DNA of 64,000 bases from Zanthoxylum bungeanum (GCA_019454045.1 SKCR01033643.1:295165-359164), one strand, 5' to 3'; shown: positions 12,621 to 24,573, numbered from the stretch's first letter. Notes: a model not told the origin generated them from the sequence alone. Numbers and translations: made by a program.

Positions 12621-13205
12621 CAAATTTTAAATATAGAATATATTATAATTAAGGGAGATTAATCTAAATAGCTATAGTAAAAGAATTACCTTTCACCATA
12701 GTAGGGGGAAGTTACCTCCTTATGGTTGAATAGTAAAAACTGTAAAAGTAAAGAAAGTAAATTAATATTACTATTACAGAACGTAATTAAAATTAATTAC
12801 TAAACTGGAATTAAAATAAACTAGATAGAAAACTCCATATTTACATCAGAGAATTCAGAGAGGAAGGTACATCTAAAACTGAAACCTCGAGATGAATTTA
12901 TAGGCCTCGGTAGGCTTCGCACGTCGCGACGCCAAAGGCTTTGCGCGTCGCGACGCGACATATGTCAGCTTCTGGTTGGTCGGCTTCAGATTCTTATCTG
13001 ACATGTGGCATTTCGGATAAGGTGACACGTGGCGAGGCGGCTAGCAACTCAATGATTATGCTGACATGGCGCTGACGTGGCGATGACGTAGCGCCACATG
13101 GCAAAAGTGATTGTCGGCACCGTAGGATTACAACATGTGGCACTTCGTGATTGGCTGATGATGATATGGCGGTGACGTGGCACGTTGACTCGGTCTTCTA
13201 CTGAT

Positions 13206-15219
13206 TGTTGGGTTTCTACGGTCCCGAAGATCGATTTAAAGCAATGAAACATATGTGCGAATACACCAAAGAAGTTGCGGAATACTCACAATGATCGATT
13301 GAGCGATGCATCGAAGAACAAAACTTCAAGCTTTCCTCCTCCAAGGCTCATGGCAGTGACAGTTTTGGGCTCCAAAAGATTCGGCCATCTCCAAGCTCCA
13401 AGCTTTCGAATGGTGATTCTAAGCTCACAAGTGCGGTTCCCTATCACCTTCGCAAGACCCCGAAAGTGTGCTAGCACTTGGTAATTGTTGCCACAAAATC
13501 ACCCTTGCACTTCTTCTTCATTCTCGGTTTTTTGACAGAAAAATGAGAAGAACAGTAGCCCCTTGGGCGTGAGAGTATGGAGAGGAAAGAGAGAAGAGAA
13601 AAATGTGTTTTGTGTATTAGTTAATTGATTTCAAAAAACAATTAAACATATACCATTTTTCCTTTTCAAAAAAGTCAAAGGCAAAAGACAATTAATGTCT
13701 TCCATCTACCACCATCAATCAATAGTGACATGTTGTCATATCACTCAAAGTGATTAGACATCACATCAATCGATTGAATAGTGATTTGACGCATGATGTG
13801 ACTTGTGGGCCGCACTTTAATTCGCAATGTGAGTGCGCCCGCAAACACTCACGGGCTCGGGTTCCCTAATTCCAAATTAACGAATTTTCCGTTGGGACGA
13901 AATTAAATCTAATTTAATTAAATAACTTTGCCTAGCAAAATTACTATTCACGTCGCTAACGAATTAATTCTAAATTAACTCGTTCACCCGAATTAAAATC
14001 TAATTTTTAATTCAGCGTCGAAATCCAATTTCGTATAATATATCGAATATATTATTTTATCGATTAATTCCAAATTAATCGTTTTCTCTCTTTAATTAAT
14101 ATTTTATCCCAGATAAAATATCTCTGTAATTAATCCCAGATTAATTTTCTCTCTCGTCTAATCAATCCCAGATTAATAAAGTGCGAGTCATACGTCATCG
14201 GTGAATCTTCGGGAAGCGACCCATGAGATCCCCGGATATGTTGGCAGTAAATCTGGTCGTCGGACTATCCGAACACGTAAGTACCTAGTACTACATTTGT
14301 ACCGATTTACAAGAGAAGGTTGGCTTCTAGCAAAGCGCCATGCCTACCCAATTCTCCATAAATATCCTTACATGAATATGTGATCTATATCAGGCGTAGT
14401 ATACGTAGTATTGGGTATCTCGATCCAGTATCGGATGTCACGTGCAAGGCCTGGGGCTGGAATTGTGTATGCCCTGTACGAAGCACATATCGGATCTCTG
14501 GTAACTAGTCTCTATAATCGAATAAACATAACCTAGTCATAATATCCCGATAGCTGCAGCATATAAGAGAACGAGTTCCGTATCCTACGTGATCATCATC
14601 TCCACTATTACTGGAGTGATACTTCCATCTCGGCATCACGCCCAATACACTACGATTCTCAATAGTAGTGAGGCGTACACAGAACCTGTTAAAGCCCTGG
14701 ATGACCAAAACCAAAGTACATTGATTGTCGCAAGTATTAGAGGTGCAAGTCTCAGGTTAAGACCAAATACACCTACCCTGATTCAGACTTCCATAGACAC
14801 ATAGTAATACTACTAATGGAATTCTGAGGGGTCTATCCAGAGCGAAGCTGTTTTCCGTACCATCGGTAAAACACAACCTCCTACTACACTTGCATGAGTA
14901 TCCTATACCCAAATATATGAGAACTTTGTCGTTATGCCCTCACAACGCGCACAAGTGTAATACTAGTTTATTCTGCATTATCGATGTCCAATCTCGATAA
15001 TACTACGACTAGTGATATTTAATGATTAAACTTTTATGGATTGATACTGTCTCATATCATCTCAATCCGGAACTAATCATATGGACCTTTCATCATTTAT
15101 ACATCTTGGTGATCTAATCACAAATGATAAAAGAGCAATTTCCTTTGTCACATAGTTAATTTGTACAACACACCATGATCTGTACAAATAGTGATGCTAT
15201 GGGTCATAACTGTCCAACA
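13206..15219 (-). repeat. Solo LTR of a copia element (2.0 kb)
   Basis: It begins TGTTGGGTTTCT and ends CTGTCCAACA, so termini are TG..CA. It is flanked by CTGAT (13201-13205) and CTGAC (15220-15224), an imperfect 5-bp target duplication. No internal coding sequence is attached and the surrounding element resumes on both sides, so it is a solo LTR. The - orientation is inferred from the TGTTGGACAGTTATGACCC start. Reading frames inside (for example 14201-14383, 14505-14804) are not coding. Confidence 0.75.
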
Positions 15220-15675
15220 CTGACATGGCGATGACGTGGCTGACCCATGGCGATACGTGGCGGTGGCGATTTTCGGCACCATAGGATAATGACATGTGGC
15301 ATGGCGCACGTTAGCAGATCGGCTGTGATGGTGACACGTGGAACGGCGCATGTTAGCAAAGTCAAACTTCACATATTCTGACTTGTGGAGCCGGCGTACG
15401 TTAGCAGCTCATGCGCATGCTAGGCATCGCTACACCGAAGGCTTGCGCGTCGCGAGGCGCAAAATTAGGAAAATGCCCGTTTGTCCGTTTTTCACTGTTT
15501 TGGCCCCAAATCACCTCCAGAGAGTCCTGAAACTTTATTTATCTACAAAATAACACAAAACACATCAAAATATTCACAAAACTCAAGAATCTATTCAAAA
15601 TATTAGGTCAAATGAGTGAGAAATAGTGATACATTTATCACTCATCATAAGGAAAAACCATGTATTCCGTATTTT

Positions 15676-15850
15676 TGTTCGAACGTTGTGACGAACATCA
15701 CTCGAACGCAAGTTCTCTGGAAAGGTTCGTTGAACGAGTTATCAAACACCATTCGAACGCAAACTCTCTGGAAAGGTTCGTTCGAACGCGTTATCAAACG
15801 CTATACGAACGTGAATTCTCTGGAAATTTTCGTTCAAACGGATGAACGAA
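15676..15850. repeat. ~63-bp tandem repeats rich in TTCGAAC
   Basis: Three imperfect units share 'TCTCTGGAAAGGTTCGTT' and 'CGAACGC'. The overlapping frames across it are products of the repeat, not genes. Confidence 0.75.
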
Positions 15851-16591
15851 CATTACACTAACGTAAGTCAACCTGTAATTTTTTCAAATTTAGAATAGCA
15901 ACATAGACTTATATTAATCTATTAATTTACAGATTCCGTAAAACATATATTAACTTGATAGTTGTCATATGATATATATACATGCTTTAGTTATGGAATT
16001 TGGTAAAATAAGTTTAATGTATGCTTAATATAATATTAACTTAGTAAAAATTATATAAAGGGAAATTTTTATAAACTTGGTAGTATAGGGGGTTCAATTA
16101 TCACATGCATACACCTAGTTGATTATGTGATAAAGCTGTTATTCTTTAATCTAGTTTATTGATTCTTTGTTCCATACTTGGTTGAGAGTTAAAAGTGTAG
16201 TTATACACAAGTAATTTCATCCAAGCATGATTGAATTATATATATATATATATTTAAAAAATATTGTATCTCTTGCTAAGATTTAAAGTGCAACACTAAA
16301 GATTGAATGCTTAAGATTTTCTATTGAGAAAGTGATTAAGGAAATTTTGTCACCAAGACGATAAGAGCCTAAGTGGACAGGGATTTAAGTGGTTACACCG
16401 GACCCCCATCATCCTCTGAGAATTTTCATTTTTCACCTATCATAAGAAATTTTAGTCACAAATTCAAGGAATTATGTTATTTGGTATTATTGTCCAAAAT
16501 AATAACAAGTGGACTCTTAGTGTAACACATAAACAGAATCAAATAATTGATCTTTGTGTGATTTATCTTGTGTACTATTTTACAGTTACAC
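15851..16591. other. AT-rich leader of the following copia remnant
   Basis: No gene seen. A (TA)n run lies at about 16236-16253. It probably contains leader or LTR sequence of the gag remnant starting at 16592, but no second LTR copy was found. Confidence 0.4.
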
Positions 16592-17757
16592 ATGGCTAGT
16601 AGAAACATCACAGTACCGGTCGCTCATGGAGAGAAACCTGATAAGTTTGATGGAGCAAACTTTAAATAGTGGCAGAGCAAAATGCTATTCTACCTGACAA
16701 CACTACAGTTGGCTAAGTATCTCAAGGAAGATCCTCCGGGTACTGTGAATGGAGAAATAAAAACAGCTAAGCAACTGCGAGTTGAGGCATAGTCGCAAGA
16801 CGACTTCTTGTGCAATAACTACCTCTTGGGAGGACTTGACAATACACTGTACAATGTGTACCAAGGCATGACTTCTACGAAGATTCTCTAGGAATCTCTT
16901 AAAAGAAGTAAAAAATAGAGGATGTCGGACAAAAGAAATTTGTTGTGGGTAGGTTCTTGAACTATAAAATGATAGATTCAATGACAATAATATTTCAGTT
17001 GGGTGAACTACACTTGATCATTCACGAAATATTGGATGATGGAATGAAACTCTGCGAGATGTTTTAAGTTGCCACAATTATTGAGAAGTTGCCTCCATTA
17101 TGGAATAACTTCATAAGCTATCTGTAACACAAGAAGAAGCATATGAGTCTTGAAAACCTAGGAGTACGGTTGTGAATCGAAGAGGGCAATAGAAATTCCG
17201 AGAAGGCTAGCTACAATATTATGGAGTCTAAGGCCAACATTGTCAAGGGTGGAAAGGGTAGAAGAAAGAGAAAGAACAATTGAGCTGATTCTTCCCAAGA
17301 AAATAAGAAATTCAAGGGGAAGTGCTACGTCTGTGAGAAAAGTGATCACATGGTAAAGGACTGCAGGAATAAAAAGTCTCAGGACAAAGGAAAAAAAAAT
17401 AAAACCCATGTCACTGAAGATGAGCTATTAACTGATGAGATCTCAGAGTTGAACCTTTCAACAGTTGTAACTGAAGCCAACTTGGTTGGGTACCCGATAG
17501 GATGGTGGGTAGACACGGGGGCTACTCGTCATATTTATGCTGATAACAAAATATTTTCCTCCTTTCAAAAGGTCGATGGTGGCGATCATCTGACAATGAG
17601 AAACTTGTCTACCTTCAGAGTGGTTGGAAAAGGCACAATCATTATAAAGATAACATCCAGGAATGAGCTTACATTGAAGAATATTTTGCATGTTCTTGAT
17701 ATTCGGAAGAATTTGGTTTCAGGTTCACACCATAGCAAGAATGGCTTGGTAACCTAA
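16592..17757 (+). pseudogene. copia gag-protease remnant
   Basis: The frame opens MASRNITVPVAHGEKPDKFD and continues as a UBN2-type copia Gag: KMLFYLTTLQLAKYL, FLCNNYLLGGLDNTLYNVYQ, then after breaks the zinc knuckle CYVCEKSDHMVKDC at 17323-17364 and a protease active site WWVDTGATRHIYA from about 17503. Three in-frame TAG stops fall where related proteins usually carry a basic or tryptophan residue (codons beginning 16667, 16790 and 16889). Similarity ends near 17757, so integrase and RT are missing: a truncated, dead copy. Confidence 0.85.
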
Positions 17758-18345
17758 TAAACTTTATATTATTAATTGGACCTACGTTAATGTTTCTCTT
17801 ACCCTATATAATTCAAAATTATCTTTGCCAGTCTTATCTCTAGGTGGCTCATTTTATAAAAGACGAACCGCAGACGTCTATTAAGAGACTAGGGCCATAT
17901 TTAAATTAGTTTTAATCTCATAACAAGTTTAATCCAAAAAATCGGTCCGGTTCTAATCGGTCCTGATTCCAAACCCAAAAAACCAGTCCGGTTCCAAATT
18001 AAAGCCATATTTAACCCAAGTTTTAAAACTCAATTTAAACTAATTTCATAACCAAAATTAAAAAGCCATATTTAAACCCAATTTCATCACCGGTTTTAAA
18101 ACCCAATTTCATAACCTAAATTTAAACCAAATTTAAACCCAATTTTATAACTCAATCAAAACCCAATTCATACACAGACACTTCTTACAAGAATATTATG
18201 TATTAAGTCAAAAATATAATGCAACATGCAGTTTTATTTATTTATTTATTTTTGTATGGACAGTTGCCAACAATATTATTTAATATGAGAAATAATTATA
18301 TTTTCAAAGTTTGAAAATAAAAAATAAATAGAGTAATTCGAAACT
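17758..18345. other. AT-rich DNA with 'CGGTTCCAAATT'-type short repeats
   Basis: No gene. Short phrases such as 'AATCGGTCC', 'CCGGTTCC', 'ACCCAATTTCATAACC' recur irregularly between 17930 and 18170. Confidence 0.5.
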
Positions 18346-18590
18346 GGACTGGAACCGATTAATAGGGTACCCTATTTAATTTGGTAGGATCTGGTTCCAC
18401 GCGGAACCAAATTGAAACTGATTGATAGAGTACAATATTTAATTGGGTATGTTCCGATTCCACGCGGAACCGAATTGGAACCGATATGATACCCTATTTA
18501 ATTGGGTAGGTTCTGATTCCCCTTAATTAGGAACCGATTTTTTCTGAATAGATTCCAATTTCACGCGGAACCGAAATCGAAATCGATTTT
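18346..18590. repeat. ~65-bp tandem repeats (CACGCGGAACCGAA..)
   Basis: About four imperfect units, each with 'GAACCGATT', 'ACCCTATTTAATT', 'GGTTC' and 'CACGCGGAACC'. Non-coding. Possibly the core of a MITE or satellite seed; I could not define terminal inverted repeats. Confidence 0.65.
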
Positions 18591-19017
18591 GCTCCCCGTA
18601 CGTGAGACTCATATTGCCATGTATAATTAATTACTGAAATCTGATTAGAAAAAGTTTAAATTTTGACTTCCCAGAGAGCCTTTTGAACTGGAGCCAATTG
18701 TTATTTTTAAAATTATTACGTAGTGATAATTGACAATTTTGCACGGGCTTCTTTATTGTTGATAAAATATTTTGGTCATTGCATGGGGGTCTTTGAAGGT
18801 CGGTGATACTATTGATTTGTCGGCTCCGGAACTTTATTTACGATTGAGAGAATTTACGAGTGATCCAACTAATTTTTAACAGAAAATTTATTAAAAATAT
18901 ATTATTTCAAAAAAAAAAATTAAATAGTTCACTTAATGTTTATTAAATGTATCATTGAATCACTTTTTATTTTATTATTATTATATTTTATTATTTTATT
19001 AGAGTAAAATGATCATT
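18591..19017. other. AT-rich flank of the gypsy insertion
   Basis: Nothing recognised. It is the left-hand target DNA of the 19023-37851 element. Confidence 0.6.
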
Positions 19018-19022
19018 AAGCT

Positions 19023-19957
19023 TGTTGATGGGGATTTCTGCTCTTAAGTCTTTTGTACAGTTTGGTAAGGGCAGAAGAGGAAATTCGTCTCATCAGGAGG
19101 TCAAGGGATCAGAAAATGTGTGTCGATTCCCCGGCCTGACACGGAACTCGGTTGATGAGAATGACCGACCAGAGGATGTCGCACAACGCAGTTTTAGAGA
19201 CCGACCACATGAGAGCTGTGGCGGACCACACTAGATCAAGAAATCGGAACGGACCTACCAGCTCTTTGAACAGATCGATGAGCTCAGATATCTCGGGTCA
19301 GGGCGGAAGTAATTCCGGAAGTCCGTCAAGTCATTTGGCCGACCTCTTGAAGACCGACAGAATATCAGAGGAGCTGGATCTTTCCTTCGACACGTGTCAT
19401 TTCTCAAGAGCACTTTACAGGCTATCGCCATTATTATTGCGTGTGGCAAAGGAGAAACAGAGGGATGTAATTGACCGTCAGGCGGCAGACTTACTTTCGG
19501 CAAGGGCAGACTTGGGGCAGAGAACCCATCAATCAGTCAGGCATCACGGGGGAAACAGCGTCAAGTTGGCAGTACAGTGTTGCCTCCTCACTAGTATAAA
19601 AGGGAGGGTGGCCTCATTTGTATGAGGGGGATTTTCTACATAGAAACTTGTAACACAAAAGAATACCACTTGTAACTCATTTCAACTGCTCGGTCGCGTT
19701 CTAGCCTGTCTCAAAACAGGTCAGCCGAGTCAACTCTTGGCAATAAAAACAACCCTCATCGTTTTGTGCTCGTGGACGTAGGTTGGATTCGCTCTGCCGA
19801 ACCACGTTAAAACTCCCTTGTCAACTTGTGCGTTTTTTCATCTTTTACTAAATTTGTTTTTGGTCATCCTCAAACCAAACAAATTAAAGGTTGAAGGAAG
19901 GTTGTCTCAGGGGAGTTATCTCGAAACTGCCCCTGAAACGAAAATCGGCCGTCAACA
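19023..19957 (+). repeat. 5' LTR of the 18.8-kb gypsy-type element
   Basis: 935 bp, TG..CA. It contains a TATA box (19595-19603) and a possible AATAAA polyadenylation signal near 19742. The AAGCT target copy precedes it. Reading frames within it also occur in the other LTR and are not genes. Confidence 0.92.
19595..19603 (+). promoter_or_regulatory. LTR TATA box (TATAAAAGG)
   Basis: A good TATA match in the expected part of the LTR, followed ~140 bp later by AATAAA. The same box is in the 3' LTR at 37490-37497. Confidence 0.7.
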
Positions 19958-19959
19958 GT

Positions 19960-19977
19960 TGGCGTCGTCTGTGGGGA
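19960..19977 (+). other. Primer-binding site
   Basis: TGGCGTCGTCTGTGGGGA, two bases after the 5' LTR, is one base away from TGGCGCCGTCTGTGGGGA, a common plant gypsy primer-binding site. It fixes the element orientation. Confidence 0.85.
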
Positions 19978-21118
19978 AAGAGCAAAAAGTAATTTGCGTA
20001 GTAAGACGATAGTATAAGGTGGAAACCATGAGTTGTTGGACAGTTCAACAGCATAATGGAAGAAGGAGAGGAAGAACGGGTTCGCATGAAAAATGTATGA
20101 CAGCAACGGAAGCGTTTCTTTTTTAGAGTTTTGGAATGGAATGTAAGAGAGGTAACCAACGATCAGTTGTCAGGGCTGAGTTGTAGAATGGAATGTAACA
20201 TTACGGATGAGTGATGTTCGTTGGCCGCAGCTGAACCAGTCCCCCCTGGAGCAGGCACCATAACTGATTGGTCTGTCAGGGTCCTCAACCCTACAGGCTG
20301 GTTGTGCTAAAGGATCCAGCTGGGAACTGGTCAGCCAAGGACAGGGGATGACGTCCCTCAAGGCCCTCCTCAATTGGTGTGGTGGTTTCCCTGAATGAGA
20401 ATAAATGAGAAAAAACCCACGGGGAAAACCACAAGGAGCAAGGACTGAAGGCCTCGACTGGGTTTCCAGATTTGCTCGGGATATGCAGGGTCCTGGAAAA
20501 ATGCATTATTCATCAGCGCCCGTAGAGCGTTTGGTACAGCAGACCCTGTGAGCTCGGTTCAGATAAGAAGGATCTGAAGAAGCCTCGACTCGGGAACCAG
20601 TTTACGTGTGAAGTCTACAACTACGACATACGCATCGAGAGACTTCAGAATCGAGCTCAGACCGGAAGACGTGGTCGGACCGTCAACAAGAACAAGAAGG
20701 ATGCATTGTAAAAACTTCTCTTAAAATGTCCCGCAAATAGTTGTAAGAAGTGCAGCAGGTCATTTGAATATGAATAAAACTCTCATTTTCTTTAAGAAAC
20801 TTGTCTATTTTTTGCTTGTTTGTTAAATGAATGCGAAAGTTCTTTTCAATATTCTTGGGATGTGCTCGATGCGAAGGGGTGATCGGTAACTAGGAAGGGC
20901 ACCAAGCCTGTGGCACGTCAATCCCGGGTGTCATTATCAAATCCCCTGGTGGAAGTGTTCCGACCTGGTTCCCTTCACTTTTGAGGATCCAAAACACATC
21001 AAGGGATGGAGTACATGTGGGAAACGTGCGAACCCCTAGTGGCACACCACTCCCGGGTATCATTATCAAACCCCCGAGGCCAGAGCGTTACTACAATGTG
21101 GCTCGCATTTTTGAGGAG
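19978..21118. other. Internal leader of the gypsy-type element
   Basis: No coding region could be supported; gag would be expected here in an autonomous element but no Retrotrans_gag motif or zinc knuckle was found on either strand. Confidence 0.6.
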
Positions 21119-21495
21119 TAGCTCGGGTAAATCAAACTCATGGACGTTTCTTCCCCTGCATGTCAGCTGGTGAGTCCCATTATGTACCATCAGGCCACCT
21201 GGCTTAGATTGGCCGAATGGCGCCCTTGACTGCAGGAGCCTCGGGTAAACCAGTCCCAGAGACGTTTCTTCCCCTGCAGGTCGGCTGGTGAGTCCCGTTA
21301 TATACCATCAGGCCACCTGGCTTGGGTTGGCTAAATGGCGCCCTTGATTGCAGGAGCCTAGGGTAAACCAGACCCAGTGACATTTTTCCCCTGCAGGTCG
21401 GCTGGTGAGTCCCGTTATGTACCATCAGGCCACCTGGCTTGGGTTGGCTGAATTGCGCCCTTGATTGCAGGAGCCTCGGGTAAACCGGACCCATG
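21119..21495 (+). repeat. ~118-bp tandem repeats, left block
   Basis: About 3.2 units of a ~118-bp repeat containing 'GTCGGCTGGTGAGTCCC', 'ACCATCAGGCCACCTGGCTT' and 'GATTGCAGGAGCCTCGGGTA'. The array resumes at 31700 after the nested insertion. The three or four matching protein repeats in the - frame are a by-product of the repeat. Confidence 0.9.
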
Positions 21496-22109
21496 GACGT
21501 TGTGGGAACACAGGAATCTGGGCGACGCAATGCTGTTCCAGGCTCGGGGGCCTAGTTGGGAGTACGGAATAGCCAACGGAGGACTAAACCGGAGAATAAG
21601 GGAGTCGCCACCCGGTCTGAACCGGGACAAAGATTTAAGGCCGCACTCACCCCTCGCAAGGGAAGACCTCAAACCATTGGGTTCGGAATAGTCCCTTACT
21701 TATGCAACTTGTAATGTAAAGATTTATGCAATAATCCAACCAAGCCTATGACATATATTTCCAAGTGTAACACAATCCTAGATTCACATGCTTAAAAGTA
21801 TAATTTACATCTAACATACATGAAACCAAATCTTATTGCCAAATTCACATGCTCAAAAGTAGGCCTTTGCAACAACAAGCACATAACGTCATAAGAATTC
21901 AATCATTCATGTAAATATAAACACAACAGTCATGGTAACATTTGCGTGTAATGTAAAGGAAATCAAAATGACGACAAATAATATTGTAGGCACATAACGG
22001 AAATAGACAACTAGAGAGGTAATACAAATGCATAGCGTACAAAGGGGTAACCATATGCTACGATGGACATGTCGTAATGTGATGCAAGAGGATCTGTTTA
22101 CCGTGTGCG

Positions 22110-22420
22110 TTCGTGCAGCGTTCGTAGACGCGTTCGAACGGTAAACAGAAGGTTCTCGTTCGAGTAGCGTTCGTAAACGCGTTCGAAGGGAAATGAAACA
22201 GAATGCTCACGTTCGTATGGAATTTGTGAACGCGTTCGAACGGAAATAAAACAGAATACTCAAGTTCGTGTGGCGTTTATGAACGCGTTCGAACGGAAAT
22301 GAAACAGAATACTCACGTTCGTGTGGCGTTTGTGAACGCGTTCGAACAGAAATAAGACCTGATGCATGACAAGGCAAAATACATGCGCGTTCGAGTTGCG
22401 TTCGTAAACGCGTTCGAACG
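22110..22420. repeat. ~56-bp TTCGAACG tandem repeats in left LTR
   Basis: About six units, each ending in or near 'ACGCGTTCGAACGG' and linked by 'AAATGAAACAGAATACTCAC'. The copy in the other LTR is at 29345-29665. Confidence 0.85.
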
Positions 22421-22475
22421 GGAACAGACCTGATGCATGAAATGGGACGTAATACATAAATGACAAATAGTACAA

Positions 22476-22925
22476 TGTGAGGTGCGGCGAAGCATCGTGG
22501 TAAATGATTTTAACCTCTTCAATTAGAGGACCTCTCATTGCACTTACTAAGCCTATGCGCTCGATCGCATCATGCATACAAACATAAAGACAATCATATC
22601 AAACTAAGTATGCCCGATTGAACGTATCTTGCTTTCAACCGGACACACATCAACCGGCGCGGCAAAGCATCGTGGTAAAGGCTTTAACCCCTCCCCATAG
22701 GGGATCTTTCATTCCACTTACTAAGCCCATGCGCTTGATTGAACCATGCATACAAACATAAAGACAATCATATCAATCTAAGTATGCTCGATTGAACGTA
22801 TCTTGCATTCAACCTGGCACACTTCAACCGGCGCGGCAAAGCATCGTGGTAAAGGGCTTTAACCCCTCCCCATAGGGGATCTTTCATTCCACTTACTAAG
22901 CCCTTGCACTCGATTAAATCATGCA
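22476..22925. repeat. ~175-bp triplicated unit in left LTR
   Basis: Three units start near 22476, 22656 and 22832 with 'GGCAAAGCATCGTGGTAAAG'-like text and carry 'CATTCCACTTACTAAGCCCA'. The copy in the right LTR starts near 29725, 29898 and 30075. Confidence 0.85.
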
Positions 22926-24444
22926 GGACTAAGCAACATACAGAATTCAAGTGACGAGAAATAAATAAACCAGAGCAACACAAAACAAGAGAAGGTGCCG
23001 TTTACTCAAGTGGTACGTGGAGTTGTATCCCAAGTACAGACCGCACTACCGTCCATTCGGATTCGGCTACGGAATTTACGTCTGGGTTTCCATCCTATAT
23101 ACCACAAGAGACGACACTCTTCCATTTCATTCGAGCCACAACATGCATCCATAAACGACTCTCATGCGAATAGAATTCAATAATAAAAAAAGAATATAAA
23201 CTAAAAAGGGTGCCCTCAGGTCTAACCTTTTAAATCACCTCTCGGATGTACGGTACACGATCGTCGGAATGGTGGATGCTCCGCAACTCTTCCGGTTCAC
23301 TGTTCTGTTCGTTGTCTTACTGTTTTGAGTCGTAGTTCTCCGTCTTTTTCTGCTGTTTTCACTGTATTTCTTCTCGCCGTTTCAGGTCACTGTTTCAGGT
23401 CCTATTCTTCTGTTTCAGTGGACTGTTTTGATGTTCTTGGTGGACTGTTTTGGGTGCTCTTTTGGTGTTTTTAGGCTACGGTTTTGGTGTGTTTGGGGAG
23501 GTATTGGGCTGCTGTTTGGGACTGATTTCAGGGGTAGTTTCGGTGCTGTCTGGGACTGATTTCAAGGGTTAGGGGGATGCTGTGTGTTGTTCTCGTTAAT
23601 TTGGTGAGGGAAGGGTTGTTGTGTGTGTTGTTTGTGTTTTGTAGTTTACGTGTGATATGGAGAGTGTCTTGATTTCTTGGGCGTGTATTAGAGAGAGTCG
23701 GGAGCTAGGGGTTGGCTAGGTTAGTGCATGTTTATATAGAAGAGAGCTAGGGGTTGCCCTTATCTCACAAGGAAGAGATCTAGTTTCCAAATTATGAGTG
23801 ATAGGAATGGTATATACAAGATTGAGGGGGGACAAAATACTTTAAATTAGGAAGTCAACTAATTAAATTGGTGGATATCTTATTGAATTAGGAAGTCAAC
23901 TAATTTAAATTGGTAGATGTCTCATTAGATTAGGAAGTCAAATATATGATTGGCTTTAATTGGTTAGGATTGATTTTAATTAGGCATATCTTAATTTAAT
24001 TTTAGTATATGAATTATTTAAATTAGACATGATTTTAGTTTAAGTTGGTAATTGTTTATTTTATGATTGGTATATGTTTTATTTAATTATTTAATTAATT
24101 TAATTATTATCTTATTTAGTTAATGTTTTAATTAATATTTATTTATTTAATTTGGGATGTGTTTTATGGGCTTTGGGGGGCTAATTGGGCTGGGGTGCGA
24201 GGCTAGCAGCAAAACCAGAAATACCGAATCCGTTCGAACGCCAATTCAAACGAGGCACGAACGTCTGCAATCTGCCTGAAGTTCGAACGAAGTAACGAAC
24301 GCAGCACCAACGAAGACAGTGAACTTGTTTATTCTGAATTCCCCCTTCCGATGTCCGTTTTCCGTGACCTCCGTGACTTAAAAGGTAGTGTCTCCAAAAT
24401 GAGACTCATCATAGGGACTTATGTGTAAAAATGCAGTGCCTACA

Positions 24445-24573
24445 GACGTTTCTTCCCATGTAGGTCGGCTGGTGAGTCCCGTTATGTACCATCAGGCCAC
24501 CTGGCTTGGGTTGGCTGAATTACGCCCTTGATTGCAGGAGCCTCGGGTAAACCGGACCCATGGACGTTTCTTC
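24445..24573 (+). repeat. Misplaced unit of the outer element's 118-bp repeat
   Basis: This 129-bp segment is nearly identical to 31700-31828, the outer element's sequence just right of the nested insertion, differing at about two positions. It should not occur inside the nested element. It ends abruptly at 24573 in 'GACGTTTCTTC' and is followed by nested-element DNA. Confidence 0.85.

Larger units (their letters stand above)
11440..15645. mobile_element. Non-coding repetitive element, interrupted by a solo LTR
   Basis: The left part (11440-13205) begins around text such as 'GCGCACGTATCG' and 'AAGTATCGATCCCACGAGGA', which I recognise as a recurrent plant repeat but cannot classify. The right part (15220-15645) ends with 'TTTATCACTCATC'. 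Matching motifs on both sides of the solo LTR (GATGACGTGGC, GGCACCGTAGGAT versus GGCACCATAGGAT, GCGTCGCGA) show they belong together. No ORF of note. Outer boundaries are approximate. Confidence 0.45.
21501..24444 (-). repeat. Left LTR (3' LTR, or solo LTR) of nested gypsy
   Basis: 2944 bp, a near-copy of 28745-31699. It is bounded by GACGT on both sides (21496-21500 and 24445-24449), which by itself would mark a solo LTR. Internal repeats and frames are as in the right LTR. Confidence 0.9.

Noticed and set aside
14201..14804. Several short frames in the solo LTR
   Set aside because: Non-coding LTR sequence; overlapping frames on both strands without domains.
22110..22420. tRNA B-box (GTTCGANNC) clusters, possible Pol III promoters
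   Set aside because: GTTCGAACG lacks the final conserved C of the B-box in most units and no paired A-box was found.
22260..22577. Frames in the nested LTR with repeated 'FERVHKRHTNVSILF'-like protein
   Set aside because: Present in both LTRs and generated by the 56-bp repeats; not a gene.
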